From NCBI RefSeq assembly GCF_006716315.1, contig NZ_VFOV01000001.1:1222501-1286500 (forward strand): a stretch of 64,000 bases of DNA, read 5' to 3'. Below the pieces are notes generated by a model that was not told the DNA's origin, did not search any database, and saw only the letters and a program-made list of their open reading frames with translations. Origin of the DNA: Nocardioides albertanoniae. Lineage in GTDB: Bacteria > Actinomycetota > Actinomycetes > Propionibacteriales > Nocardioidaceae. Below, one piece after another: positions 1-10,302 of this stretch (its first letter is position 1; every line of letters starts with the position of its first letter). The position numbers were made by a program, and so were the translations under genes.

Positions 1-2
1 TC

Positions 3-1679
3 TTCGCCTCGGCCTGCTCGAGCGTTCCCGACTCGGGCCCGGTCAAGCGCGTCGACCTGGCCGCACCGGACTCGCAGGACGAGGTCATCCCCTACAACCC
101 GGGCGCTCCGCGCGCGGGCGCGTCCCCGGGCGAGATCGTCGACGGCTTCCTCGACGCGATGAAGGCGACCCCGATGAGCACGTCCTTCGCCCGCCGCTAC
201 CTCACCAAGGAGGCGGCGCTGAAGTGGACCCCGTCGGGTCGCACGCTGGTCTACGGCGAGCTCGGCTCCCACGTCGGCTCCTCGCCGCGGGTCTCGGTCG
301 AGCTCGAGGACGCCGGCTGGCTCGACGACCGTGGTGTGTGGCGGGGAGCCCTGGCCAGCTCCCAGGCGATCCTCGACTTCGGGCTGACCCGTACCGACGG
401 CGAGTGGCGGATCAGTTCGGCCCCGGACGCGCTGGTGATCGAGGAGGACTGGTTCCTGGCTCACTATGCGCGCAGCAACCTCTACTACGTCGAGCCGGCC
501 GGGCAGACCCTGGTTCCCGAGCCGATCTTCGCGCCCAAGGGCTCGGCCTACGCCAGCACCCTGGTCACCAGCCTGCTCAGCGGCCCGGGGGAGGAGGAGC
601 AGGGCGTGATCCGCAGCGCCCTCCCGGCGAACGCGGAGGAGCCGAGGTCGGTGAACGTACGCGACGGGGTCGCCGAGGTCGATCTGGCCGGTGACCTGGG
701 CGAGCACGACACCGAGGAGCTTCGGCTCATGGGTGCCCAGCTGGCCTGGACGCTGCGCCAGGACACCAGTGTGAGGAGCATCAGGCTCACGATCGACGGC
801 GAGCCTGTGGTGATCCCGGGCTGGAGCGAGACCTTCAGCGTCCAGAACGGCGGAGGCTACGACCCCAACGGCACCTCGGCCAGGGTCGATCTCTATGCGT
901 TGCGCGGTGGCGCGCTGGTGACCAGCACCGGCGAGGACGACGACCCGTGGGTGCCGGTGCTCGGTGGCTGGTCACGCTCCCACGGGGTGACCGACGTGGC
1001 CGTCGACGCCGACGCCTCGAGAGCCGCCGCGATCACGGCCGACCGCACCGGCGTCATCGTCGGCGGGCTGAGCAGCGACGCCGACCTCAGCTCGGCTCCG
1101 GTGACCGGCACCCGGCTGCTCCGGCCCACCTGGGACCTCGCCGGCCGACTGTGGCTGATCGACAAGTCACCGACCGGCGCCCGGGTCATGTACGTCGACG
1201 GCGACCGCCTCGTGCGCGTCGCGGTGCCTGGCGTGACGGGGGAGAACGTGACCCGGTTCCTGGTCTCGCGCGACGGCACCCGGCTCGTCGCGGCGATCGG
1301 TGGAGACACCCCTGACCGCATCGTCGTGAGCCGGCTGCGGGCCACCTCGAAGGGCGAGATCACCAACGCCACCTCGGCGGTCCTGCTGCCACACCCAGAC
1401 GCCGCGACGATGCACGTCACCGACATCGCCTGGACCTCCCCGACCACGATCGTCGCGGTGCAGCAGATCGGCTCGACGGCGCTGTTCCAGTCGGTCTCGC
1501 TCGACGGTGCCCCCAGTGGGGAGCGCTACACGCTCAGCGACCGGGTCACCGGTGTCGTGGGCTCGCCGGTGCTCTCCGCCCGGCTCTACGCCATCTCCGG
1601 CTGGACGCTCCTGGACCCCCTCGACCGCTTCGACCTGGCCCTGCCCTCCGATCTCTCCGACGTCACCTACCAGGGCTGA
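3..1679 (+). CDS. lpqB: LpqB family lipoprotein with GerMN domain (5' end missing)
   Basis: Cell-surface lipoprotein normally encoded after the MtrA-MtrB two-component system, where it modulates MtrB signalling. The reading frame is open from the first bases of the window. The first visible codons spell F-A-S-A-C, a lipobox whose lipid-accepting Cys codon is at 15-17, so only the signal-peptide N-terminus lies outside the window. An ATG at 159 is internal. A GerMN-type domain follows (roughly the second quarter, including VNVRDGVAEVDL), then a long beta-propeller-like C-terminal half. Its usual partners mtrA and mtrB would lie just upstream. The next gene, a ComF-type protein, follows after 80 bp, as is common downstream of lpqB. 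Confidence 0.88.
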   Translation, partial: FASACSSVPDSGPVKRVDLAAPDSQDEVIPYNPGAPRAGASPGEIVDGFLDAMKATPMSTSFARRYLTKEAALKWTPSGRTLVYGELGSHVGSSPRVSVELEDAGWLDDRGVWRGALASSQAILDFGLTRTDGEWRISSAPDALVIEEDWFLAHYARSNLYYVEPAGQTLVPEPIFAPKGSAYASTLVTSLLSGPGEEEQGVIRSALPANAEEPRSVNVRDGVAEVDLAGDLGEHDTEELRLMGAQLAWTLRQDTSVRSIRLTIDGEPVVIPGWSETFSVQNGGGYDPNGTSARVDLYALRGGALVTSTGEDDDPWVPVLGGWSRSHGVTDVAVDADASRAAAITADRTGVIVGGLSSDADLSSAPVTGTRLLRPTWDLAGRLWLIDKSPTGARVMYVDGDRLVRVAVPGVTGENVTRFLVSRDGTRLVAAIGGDTPDRIVVSRLRATSKGEITNATSAVLLPHPDAATMHVTDIAWTSPTTIVAVQQIGSTALFQSVSLDGAPSGERYTLSDRVTGVVGSPVLSARLYAISGWTLLDPLDRFDLALPSDLSDVTYQG

Positions 1680-1688
1680 CGCGCGAGC

Positions 1689-1711
1689 TGTCCACAGACT
1701 TATCCACAGCT
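1689..1711. other. Pair of DnaA-box-like sites
   Basis: The lpqB-comF gap contains TGTCCACAG followed 3 nt later by TTATCCACAG (1699-1708), the latter an exact match to the classical DnaA box TTATCCACA. Whether DnaA binds here is unknown. The gap is only 80 bp and has no other origin-like feature. Confidence 0.4.
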
Positions 1712-1759
1712 TCGCCGCACCTGGTTGCCCGGCCGGTGGCGCGCTGGTCGAATCGGGCT

Positions 1760-2527
1760 ATGACGAACCGTCTCGGGCTCCGCGCCCTCGAGCTCGCCGA
1801 CGCCTGGCACGACCTGGTCGTCGGCGGCAGCTGCATCGGCTGTCGGCGGCCCGGCCGTCTGCTCTGCCGCGAATGTCGTGCGGCGCTACCGACCCAGGCC
1901 CGGTCGCGGCCGCCGGCGCCGGCCCCGACCGGCATCGTCCCGGTCTTCGCCGCCGGACCCTACGAGGGCCTGCTCAAGGAGCTGGTCATCGGCCTCAAGG
2001 AGCATCAGCTCCTCGCGCTCCGTACGCCGCTGGCCGGCCTGCTCGCGCTGTCGGTGCTCGAGGCGATGGTCGCGACCGGCGGTGACCCCAGTGGCGACCC
2101 CGACGCCACCACGATCCTCGTGCCCGTCCCGTCGAGGCCGGCCTCCGTCCGCGAGCGCGGGCTCGACAGCACCTCGGCGATCACCCGTGGTGCGGCCGCG
2201 CTCCTGAGACGGCAAGGGGTCGGCGTACGCCATCATCGGCTGCTGCGCACCAGGCCAGGTGTCGCGGACCAGGCCGGGCTCGACTTCAGGCAGCGGCAGG
2301 CCAACCTCGACGGTTCGATCACCTGCCCGGCGTCCGGCATCCGGACACTCGCCCGAACGACTCCGCGAGCCGGATTCATCGTGTGCGACGACGTGATCAC
2401 GACCGGTGCGACGGCGCGGGACGCTCAGCGAGCGCTGGAATCGGCCGGACTCCGTGTGAAGGGCATCGCGACCGTAGCGGCCACCCAACGTCGGTCTCGC
2501 GTTCAAACCGAGGAAACCATCATGTAA
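1760..2527 (+). CDS. ComF family protein, phosphoribosyltransferase fold
   Basis: A 255-residue ComF/GntX-type protein. These cytoplasmic proteins have a type I phosphoribosyltransferase fold and, in naturally competent bacteria, are linked to DNA uptake; their biochemical substrate is not settled. Near the N-terminus is a zinc finger of two CxxC pairs (CIGC, CREC, about residues 29-45). Near the C-terminus is the PRPP-binding loop CDDVITTGAT. The ATG at 1760 is preferred over an in-frame GTG 24 nt upstream because it gives the usual length before the zinc finger. It lies between lpqB and the hpf leader RNA; ComF genes are often found in this position in actinobacteria. Confidence 0.85.
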   Translation: MTNRLGLRALELADAWHDLVVGGSCIGCRRPGRLLCRECRAALPTQARSRPPAPAPTGIVPVFAAGPYEGLLKELVIGLKEHQLLALRTPLAGLLALSVLEAMVATGGDPSGDPDATTILVPVPSRPASVRERGLDSTSAITRGAAALLRRQGVGVRHHRLLRTRPGVADQAGLDFRQRQANLDGSITCPASGIRTLARTTPRAGFIVCDDVITTGATARDAQRALESAGLRVKGIATVAATQRRSRVQTEETIM

Positions 2528-2671
2528 TTCTCGAGAAGCCCTTTCCTGGGGCACGGCGGCGAACTACCGTCACTACATGGAGTCCGCCTGGGTCCGTGGT
2601 TGCGTCGCAGAGAAGTCCGCAGTGCGGGCATCCGAGCGGCAAGCCGATGCCAGTCGCAGGCGAAGCGGTCC

Positions 2672-2870
2672 ACGTAACCCTAGAGATAGGGGATCACGGT
2701 GCGGCTTAGAGGTAAGTCCTGCCCATGTCTTCCCGTCAGATACGGGAGCCGGCACGGAGAAGGTGGAGTGGCACCAAGCCGCAAAGCCTCAGCAGGCGGT
2801 TGTGGGGTCGAAGACCAGGTCGGCCAGGCGGACTCCTTGTCCCGGAGGTCACATGCGCTGACCATCCGGG
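2672..2870 (+). ncRNA. Structured leader RNA of hpf, probable raiA-motif RNA
   Basis: The 377-bp comF-hpf gap holds no credible gene but a run of perfect hairpins. 2678-2691 is a 5-bp stem capped by a GAGA (GNRA) tetraloop. 2731-2747 is a 6-bp stem. 2775-2802 is a stem containing GCCT/AGGC. 2806-2816 is a GGTC/GACC stem. 2841-2870 is an 11-bp stem with one bulged A. The last hairpin is not followed by a T-tract, so it is not an ordinary terminator. The raiA RNA motif of Actinobacteria and Firmicutes is a roughly 200-nt complex RNA named for its position upstream of raiA/hpf genes, and this matches in place, size and complexity. Exact ends are uncertain. A covariance-model search would be decisive. 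Confidence 0.72.
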
Positions 2871-2904
2871 ATTCCGCCATCCCCCAAGACACCGGGAGGT
2901 ACCC

Positions 2905-3546
2905 ATGGAAGTTGTCGTCACGGCCCGCAACGCCGAGGTCTCAGATCGCTACCGCGCTCACGTAGCCGAGAAGCTCGCGAAGCTCGAGAAGCATGACCAC
3001 CGCATCATCCGGATCAACGTGGAGGTCGACAACGAGCCCAACCCGCGCCAGCACAAGGGCGCGGTGCACGTCGAGCTGACCGCACACTCGAAGGGCCCGG
3101 TCGTCCGGGCCGAGGCGTGTGCCGAAGACAAGATGGGGGCGCTGGACCTGGCCGTTGACAAGATGGCTTCCCAGATGCGCCGCGCTGCCGACCGCCGCAG
3201 GGTTCACCGCGGCCGTCGCACGCCGGTGTCCGTGGGGCAGGCGCTGGCGGGCATCGAGCCCGACGGCCTGGCATCCGAGTCGGACAACGACGACTACGCG
3301 GACGACACGGTGCGCGAGCACCAGGTCGGCCCGATCACGGTGACGGGGGAGGGGCCGTTGGTGGTGCGCGAGAAGACGCATGCCGCCGAGCCGATGACGC
3401 TCGACCAGGCGCTCTACGAGATGGAGCTGGTCGGGCACGACTTCTACCTCTATGTCGACAAGGACTCGACGAGGCCCTCGGTCGTCTACCGCAGGAAGGG
3501 ATACGACTACGGCGTGATCGCGCTCGACCGCACGGATCTCGTCTGA
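2905..3546 (+). CDS. hpf: Long-form ribosome hibernation promoting factor (HPF/RaiA family)
   Basis: A 213-residue long HPF. It binds the 30S subunit in stationary phase or stress and drives formation of inactive 100S ribosome dimers. The N-terminal S30AE domain (about residues 1-100, beginning MEVVVTARNAEVSDRYRAHV) is followed by a linker and the C-terminal dimerisation domain (about 150-213, including FYLYVDKDS and VVYRRKGYDYGVIAL). The start is the ATG at 2905, preceded by GGGAGG at 2894-2899; a longer open frame reaches back to 2725 through the structured leader RNA and is not used. A strong terminator hairpin follows. Expression is probably influenced by the leader RNA. Confidence 0.93.
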   Translation: MEVVVTARNAEVSDRYRAHVAEKLAKLEKHDHRIIRINVEVDNEPNPRQHKGAVHVELTAHSKGPVVRAEACAEDKMGALDLAVDKMASQMRRAADRRRVHRGRRTPVSVGQALAGIEPDGLASESDNDDYADDTVREHQVGPITVTGEGPLVVREKTHAAEPMTLDQALYEMELVGHDFYLYVDKDSTRPSVVYRRKGYDYGVIALDRTDLV

Positions 3547-3567
3547 CGTCGACCTGAACCACGCCGG

Positions 3568-3605
3568 CCGGGACTTCCCCATCCCTTTCGATGGGGGAGT
3601 CCCGG
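3568..3605 (+). terminator. Terminator hairpin after hpf
   Basis: A 15-bp stem (3568-3582 with 3591-3605, one G-T pair) closes an 8-nt loop starting 21 bp after the hpf stop. The following T-tract is weak (TCATTCC), as is common in high-GC actinobacteria. Confidence 0.75.
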
Positions 3606-3610
3606 TCATT

Positions 3611-3626
3611 CCCTGTCCATACAGGG
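3611..3626. promoter_or_regulatory. Inverted repeat upstream of response regulator
   Basis: CCCTGT and ACAGGG, separated by 4 nt, form a perfect 6-bp inverted repeat 22 bp before the GTG start of the response regulator. A weak -10-like CATGAT lies at 3636-3641, 6 nt before the GTG, so the repeat covers the likely -35 region. It is placed like an operator; the regulator is unknown and autoregulation is possible. Confidence 0.4.
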
Positions 3627-3647
3627 GATACGTGCCATGATGCATTC

Positions 3648-4328
3648 GTGTCATCTACTTCTGGTCCCGATCGTGAGCCGATCCGTGTCTTGGTCGTCGA
3701 CGACCAGGAGCTCTTCCGACGCGGTCTGGTCGCGCTGCTCGCCAGCGAGGACGGCATCGAGGTCATCGGTGAGGCGACCAACGGCATCGAGGGCACCGAG
3801 CGCGCGGCAGCTGCCGCTCCCGACGTCGTGCTGCTCGACGTACGGATGCCGAAGCAGACGGGTCTGGAGGCCTGCGTCGCCATCAAGGAGGCCGTCCCCT
3901 CGGCCAACATCATCATGCTGACGGTCTCCGACGAGGAGGCCGATCTCTACGACGCGGTCAAGGCCGGCGCGATGGGCTATCTCCTCAAGGACTCCTCGAT
4001 CGACCAGGTCGCGCAGGCGATCCGGGTGGTCGCCGACGGTCAGTCCCTGATCAGCCCCGCCATGGCGGTCAAGCTGATGGAGGAGTTCAAGCAGATGTCG
4101 GCTCCCGACCGCTCCCCGGTGCCCGGCCCCAAGCTCACCGACCGCGAGCTCGAGGTGCTCGGTCTGGTCGCCAAGGGCCTCAACAACCGCGAGATCGCCA
4201 AGCGGCTGTTCATCTCGGAGAACACGGTCAAGAACCACGTACGCAACATCCTGGAGAAGCTCCAGGCCCACTCGCGCATGGAGGCGGTCATGTACGCCGT
4301 GCGCCAGAAGCTGCTCAACGTGGACTGA
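3648..4328 (+). CDS. NarL/FixJ family response regulator
   Basis: A 226-residue DNA-binding response regulator. The N-terminal receiver domain (about residues 8-125) begins IRVLVVDDQELFRRG and has the phospho-acceptor Asp in VLLDVRMP. The conserved Thr/Ser region and Lys (LLKDSS) are present. The C-terminal LuxR-type helix-turn-helix (about 160-225) contains LTDRELEVLGLVAKG and the recognition-helix segment SENTVKNHVRNILEKL. No histidine kinase is encoded nearby, so it is an orphan within this window. The GTG at 3648 is chosen because the receiver starts right after it and a CATGAT box lies 6 nt upstream (leaderless); an ATG at 3591 lies inside the hpf terminator. Confidence 0.9.
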   Translation: MSSTSGPDREPIRVLVVDDQELFRRGLVALLASEDGIEVIGEATNGIEGTERAAAAAPDVVLLDVRMPKQTGLEACVAIKEAVPSANIIMLTVSDEEADLYDAVKAGAMGYLLKDSSIDQVAQAIRVVADGQSLISPAMAVKLMEEFKQMSAPDRSPVPGPKLTDRELEVLGLVAKGLNNREIAKRLFISENTVKNHVRNILEKLQAHSRMEAVMYAVRQKLLNVD

Positions 4329-4419
4329 CCCCGGCGGGTCCGCTAGGCTCGCCGCCAGCGTCGCGTGCCGGTGACAGACCGTGTCAGGCATGGAGGCGCC
4401 GGACACGAAGGAGATCGAC

Positions 4420-4455
4420 ATGATGATGTCGTCCCCTTCGCCCTCGCGTGACTGA
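4420..4455 (+). other. Possible 11-codon leader ORF overlapping the hemerythrin start
   Basis: Three consecutive ATG codons (4420-4428) with a strong AAGGAGA Shine-Dalgarno at 4408-4414 open an 11-codon frame (MMMSSPSPSRD) ending TGA at 4453-4455. The hemerythrin GTG at 4448 lies inside it in another frame. This is either a translationally coupled leader peptide or the true N-terminus separated by a frameshift. Confidence 0.35.
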
Positions 4456-4918
4456 GGGCGAGAAGACCAGGCTGATCGCCTGGAGCAACGAGATGCGCAG
4501 CGTGCACGAGAGACTGCGCAAGGCCCTGCGGGTGACGCAGGAGGCCATCGCCGCCGGTGACCCGGCCAAGCCGGCAGCCCGTGACCTGCTGCTGTTCTGC
4601 CACGGGTTCTGCGCGGCCCTGACGGGTCACCACGAAGGCGAGGACCGGGAGCTCTTCCCGGCGATCGCCGCCGCTCATCCCGAGCTGCGTGACACGATCC
4701 GGCAGCTCGAGCAGGACCACTCCATGATCGGCCACCTCCTCGGCGGCCTCGAGGCCGCGGTCGGCCGGGCCGACACCGCCGAGGCTCTCGGGAAGCACCT
4801 CGAGGGCATCGCCGCGATCATGGAGTCCCATTTCCGCTTCGAGGAGCGCAAGCTGCTCAACGTGCTCGACTCGCTCGAGCTGGACGCGGACGTGGGCAAG
4901 GTCTTCGGCCCGCTGTGA
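4448..4918 (+). CDS. Hemerythrin (HHE) domain protein
   Basis: A 156-residue four-helix-bundle protein with hemerythrin-type di-iron ligands: an N-terminal His in SVHERL (about 18), HH-E in TGHHEGEDRELFPA (about 59-67), H in LEQDHSMI (about 93), and the C-terminal ESHFRFEERKLL (about 125-136). Such proteins bind O2, NO or redox signals in the cytoplasm; this one's exact role is unknown. The GTG start has no Shine-Dalgarno of its own. A strong ribosome-binding site belongs to a tiny overlapping ORF 28 bp upstream, so translational coupling or a small frameshift at the 5' end is possible. A perfect palindrome follows the stop codon. Confidence 0.82.
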   Translation: MTEGEKTRLIAWSNEMRSVHERLRKALRVTQEAIAAGDPAKPAARDLLLFCHGFCAALTGHHEGEDRELFPAIAAAHPELRDTIRQLEQDHSMIGHLLGGLEAAVGRADTAEALGKHLEGIAAIMESHFRFEERKLLNVLDSLELDADVGKVFGPL

Positions 4919-4930
4919 GCCCAGGGCCGG

Positions 4931-4966
4931 CTGCTGATCTGACTGACCGGTCAGTCAGATCAGCAG
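4931..4966. repeat. 36-bp perfect palindrome, copy 1 (TetR-operator-like core)
   Basis: The left half 4931-4948 (CTGCTGATCTGACTGACC) is the exact reverse complement of 4949-4966. The 26-bp core (4936-4961) occurs again as a perfect palindrome at 43663-43688. The site sits between the convergent 3' ends of the hemerythrin gene and a minus-strand gene, whose TGA stop lies inside it. It could act as a bidirectional terminator. The central ACTGACCGGTCAGT is also typical of operators bound by TetR-family dimers. Confidence 0.8.
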
Positions 4967-5274
4967 CACCCGTCCGCGGTCGTGCCGCCTTCGGTCTCGT
5001 GGCGGAGCGAGGCGACCGTCCGGCGGGCGTCGTTCCAGGCGATCCACGCCGTACGCAGCCGAGGGGGCGGCGCCAGGTCACCCCGGCGCCGCTCCCGGAG
5101 CCGGTCACATAGCCAGGCCGGTGCGTCGGCCTGCTCGATCGCCGCTGTCTTGGTGAGCAGTCGGCCGTGCTCGACCGCGTGCCGGCCACGGGCCATCGCG
5201 GTCAGGCTCAGCTCGGCGATCTCGGACTCGAGGATCCACCGTTCACCCACGGTGGGCGAGGAAACGAGGTCCAA
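4960..5274 (-). CDS. Conserved-looking hypothetical protein
   Basis: A 104-residue protein, convergent with the hemerythrin gene. It is mostly helical (SEIAELSLTAMARGRHAVEHG, then RTAWIAWNDARRTVASLRHE) with two Cys (WLCDRL and the terminal CC). I do not recognise the family. Codon use is GC3-biased in this frame, and the composition looks like a real small protein rather than an antisense shadow. The start is uncertain: TTG at 5274 or an internal GTG eight codons later; neither has a well-spaced Shine-Dalgarno. Its stop codon lies in the palindrome at 4931-4966. Confidence 0.55.
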   Translation of the reverse strand: MDLVSSPTVGERWILESEIAELSLTAMARGRHAVEHGRLLTKTAAIEQADAPAWLCDRLRERRRGDLAPPPRLRTAWIAWNDARRTVASLRHETEGGTTADGCC

Positions 5275-5408
5275 CTCCGGGTGGCTACACCTGGGATGCG
5301 CCTATCACGCCGAAAGTGGGCGAAATGGGCTCGTCCGCTGGTGTTCTGGCGGCCACCTTTGCCCACTCTCTGCGCGCCAGGTCGGGCGGTGCGCGATACG
5401 GTCGCGCG

Positions 5409-5738
5409 ATGGATATGAACGCCTACCAGCAAGCGGCGTTGCGGACCGCGGCGCCGAAGGACAAGCAAAACGAGGTGTTCCATCTGCTGCTCGGTCTGGT
5501 CGGGGAGACGGGCGAGATCGCGGAGAAGGCGAAGAAGATCGTCCGGGACCGCGACAGCGACTTTGCGCAGTGGGATCGGGAGGACCTGGCCAAGGAGCTC
5601 GGTGACACGCTTTGGTACGTCGCGGTTCTCGCCGACCACTTCGAGCTCCCGCTCGACGACATCGCTGAGCTCAACATCAAGAAGCTCGCCGACAGGCAGG
5701 CGCGCGGCGCGATCGGTGGGCGCGGCGACAACCGCTGA
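5409..5738 (+). CDS. MazG-like nucleotide pyrophosphohydrolase
   Basis: A 109-residue all-helical NTP-PPase of the MazG-like superfamily, which hydrolyses (d)NTPs to monophosphates and pyrophosphate, often as house-cleaning. The metal-binding EXXE motif is GLVGETGEIAEKAKK (about residues 29-43) and the second acidic motif is ELGDTLWYVAVLAD (about 62-75). The ATG at 5409 starts MDMNAYQQAAL; a further ATG lies at 5415. The longer upstream frame is disregarded because the fold begins here. It is monocistronic between a convergent gene and the ycaQ-like gene. Confidence 0.83.
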   Translation: MDMNAYQQAALRTAAPKDKQNEVFHLLLGLVGETGEIAEKAKKIVRDRDSDFAQWDREDLAKELGDTLWYVAVLADHFELPLDDIAELNIKKLADRQARGAIGGRGDNR

Positions 5739-5912
5739 GCGAGTTGGAGGCCACGAACGGTTCTGGCCATGACCATGACACGCCGAGACCAGCGTGCCGC
5801 ACCCCAAACAGCGTGACCTTGTGGCCGCCGGCCGACAGGTGGCCGGTGAGCATATCGTCCAGTGAGCAGAGGCGGACGGCGATCGTCCGGAATCGGCTCT
5901 AGAGTCGGCGGC

Positions 5913-7136
5913 GTGCAGTCGCCCAACTCTCAAAAGCTCAGCACGTCCCAGGCCCGCCGGATCGCGCTGGCGGCGCAGGGGTTCGCGGACAAGCCCCACA
6001 CCGCCCCCACGATGCGTACGTTCCAGCGCACCCTGGAGCGCACCGGGGTCCTGCAGGTCGACAGTGTCAACGTCTTGCAGCGGGCGCACTACATGCCGCT
6101 CTACAGCCGGATGGGGGCCTACGACACCGGTCTGTTGCACCGGGCGAGCAAGGGGCGGCGAGACCGCAGGATGGTGGAGTACTGGGCCCACGTGCAGGCC
6201 TACATGCCGGTCGAGCTGTGGCCGCACATGCAGTGGCGGATGGACCACTACCGCGCGACCAGGGGTTCGAAGTGGTGGGGGAGCGTGCCCGAGGGCATGA
6301 AGGAGAAGGTGCTCGCGCTGGTGGCCGAGCAGGGCGCGATGACCGCCCGTGAGGCGGCCAAGCACCTCGACGACGCCGGCCCGCAGACCAAGGACCACTG
6401 GGGCTGGAACTGGTCCGACTCCCGCAAGACCCTCGACATCCTCTACATGTTCGGCGAGCTGGCCATCGCCGGCCGCAACGACCAGTTCGAGGTCTCCTAC
6501 GACCTCCCTGAGCGCGTCATCCCGCAGATCCACCTCGATGCTCCGACGCCCTCGAAGGAAGAGGCCCACCTCGAGCTCGTACGCCGCGCCGCAAGGTCCC
6601 ACGGGGTCGGCACCGCCAAGGACGTCGCCGACTACTTCCGGATGCGTGTGGACGACACGACGCACGCGCTGAACCAGCTCATCGACGCCGGCGAGGTCGA
6701 GCCGGTCATGGTCGAGGGCATCCGCAAGCAGGCGTACCTCTTCTCCGGGTCGCGGCTCCCGCGCCGCATCACCGCCCGTGCGCTGCTGAGCCCGTTCGAC
6801 CCGCTGGTGTGGGAGCGCGAGCGCACCGAGGCCCTCTTCGACTTCTTCTACCGGATCGAGATCTACACCCCCGCACCGAAGCGCATCCACGGCTACTACG
6901 TGCTCCCGTTCCTCCTCGGTGAGCACATCGTGGGCCGGGTCGACCTGAAGGCCGACCGCAGGAGCGGAACGCTCCAGGTCAAGGGCGCCTACGCCGAGCC
7001 CGGTGCCCCCGCGGAGACACCCGAGGAGCTGGCCGCCGAGCTCGAGCGACTCGCCGGCTGGCTGGGCATGGACGCGATCGAGGTCGACCCCAAGGGAGAC
7101 CTGGCCGCACCCCTCGCTGCCGCGGTGATCGGTTGA
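5913..7136 (+). CDS. YcaQ/AlkX-type DNA glycosylase, winged-helix (HTH_42) family
   Basis: A 407-residue member of the YcaQ family, DNA glycosylases that unhook interstrand crosslinks and remove bulky alkylated bases. The catalytic QxD motif of the family is visible as LQVDSVNV (about residues 49-56). Winged-helix segments and the conserved LLSPFDPLVWERERTEALFDF block (about 290-312) are present. Length fits the family. The start is the GTG at 5913; a TAGAGT box at 5900-5905 precedes it by 7 nt, suggesting leaderless transcription. It is monocistronic and precedes secA by 109 bp. Confidence 0.85.
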   Translation: MQSPNSQKLSTSQARRIALAAQGFADKPHTAPTMRTFQRTLERTGVLQVDSVNVLQRAHYMPLYSRMGAYDTGLLHRASKGRRDRRMVEYWAHVQAYMPVELWPHMQWRMDHYRATRGSKWWGSVPEGMKEKVLALVAEQGAMTAREAAKHLDDAGPQTKDHWGWNWSDSRKTLDILYMFGELAIAGRNDQFEVSYDLPERVIPQIHLDAPTPSKEEAHLELVRRAARSHGVGTAKDVADYFRMRVDDTTHALNQLIDAGEVEPVMVEGIRKQAYLFSGSRLPRRITARALLSPFDPLVWERERTEALFDFFYRIEIYTPAPKRIHGYYVLPFLLGEHIVGRVDLKADRRSGTLQVKGAYAEPGAPAETPEELAAELERLAGWLGMDAIEVDPKGDLAAPLAAAVIG

Positions 7137-7245
7137 GCCGGAGAAGTTGAGACAGAGTTGTTGCCGGTCGTGGTGTGATCAGGCGACCGCCAGGTGGGTA
7201 GAGTGACCGTGCTACCCAGTCTGCAGCTAGTAGGAGCCCGCCACC

Positions 7246-10209
<2,964 letters not shown>

Positions 10210-10234
10210 GGATCCCTCAGCGACCAACCAGTGG

Positions 10235-10265
10235 AGCGCTGCACGCACAAGGTGCGTGCAGCGCT
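10235..10265. terminator. Terminator after secA
   Basis: Perfect 14-bp stem (10235-10248 with 10252-10265) with a 3-nt loop, followed by CTTCT, 25 bp after the secA stop. It also faces the 3' end of the minus-strand gene at 10303, so it may serve both. Confidence 0.8.
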
Positions 10266-10302
10266 CTTCTGGTCGTGCTCGGGCCGACGGCCCGCCCGCG
10301 GG

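Noticed and set aside
2577-2861. Plus-strand ORF of 94 codons in the comF-hpf gap
   Set aside because: Covers the perfect hairpins of the leader RNA; composition is not protein-like.
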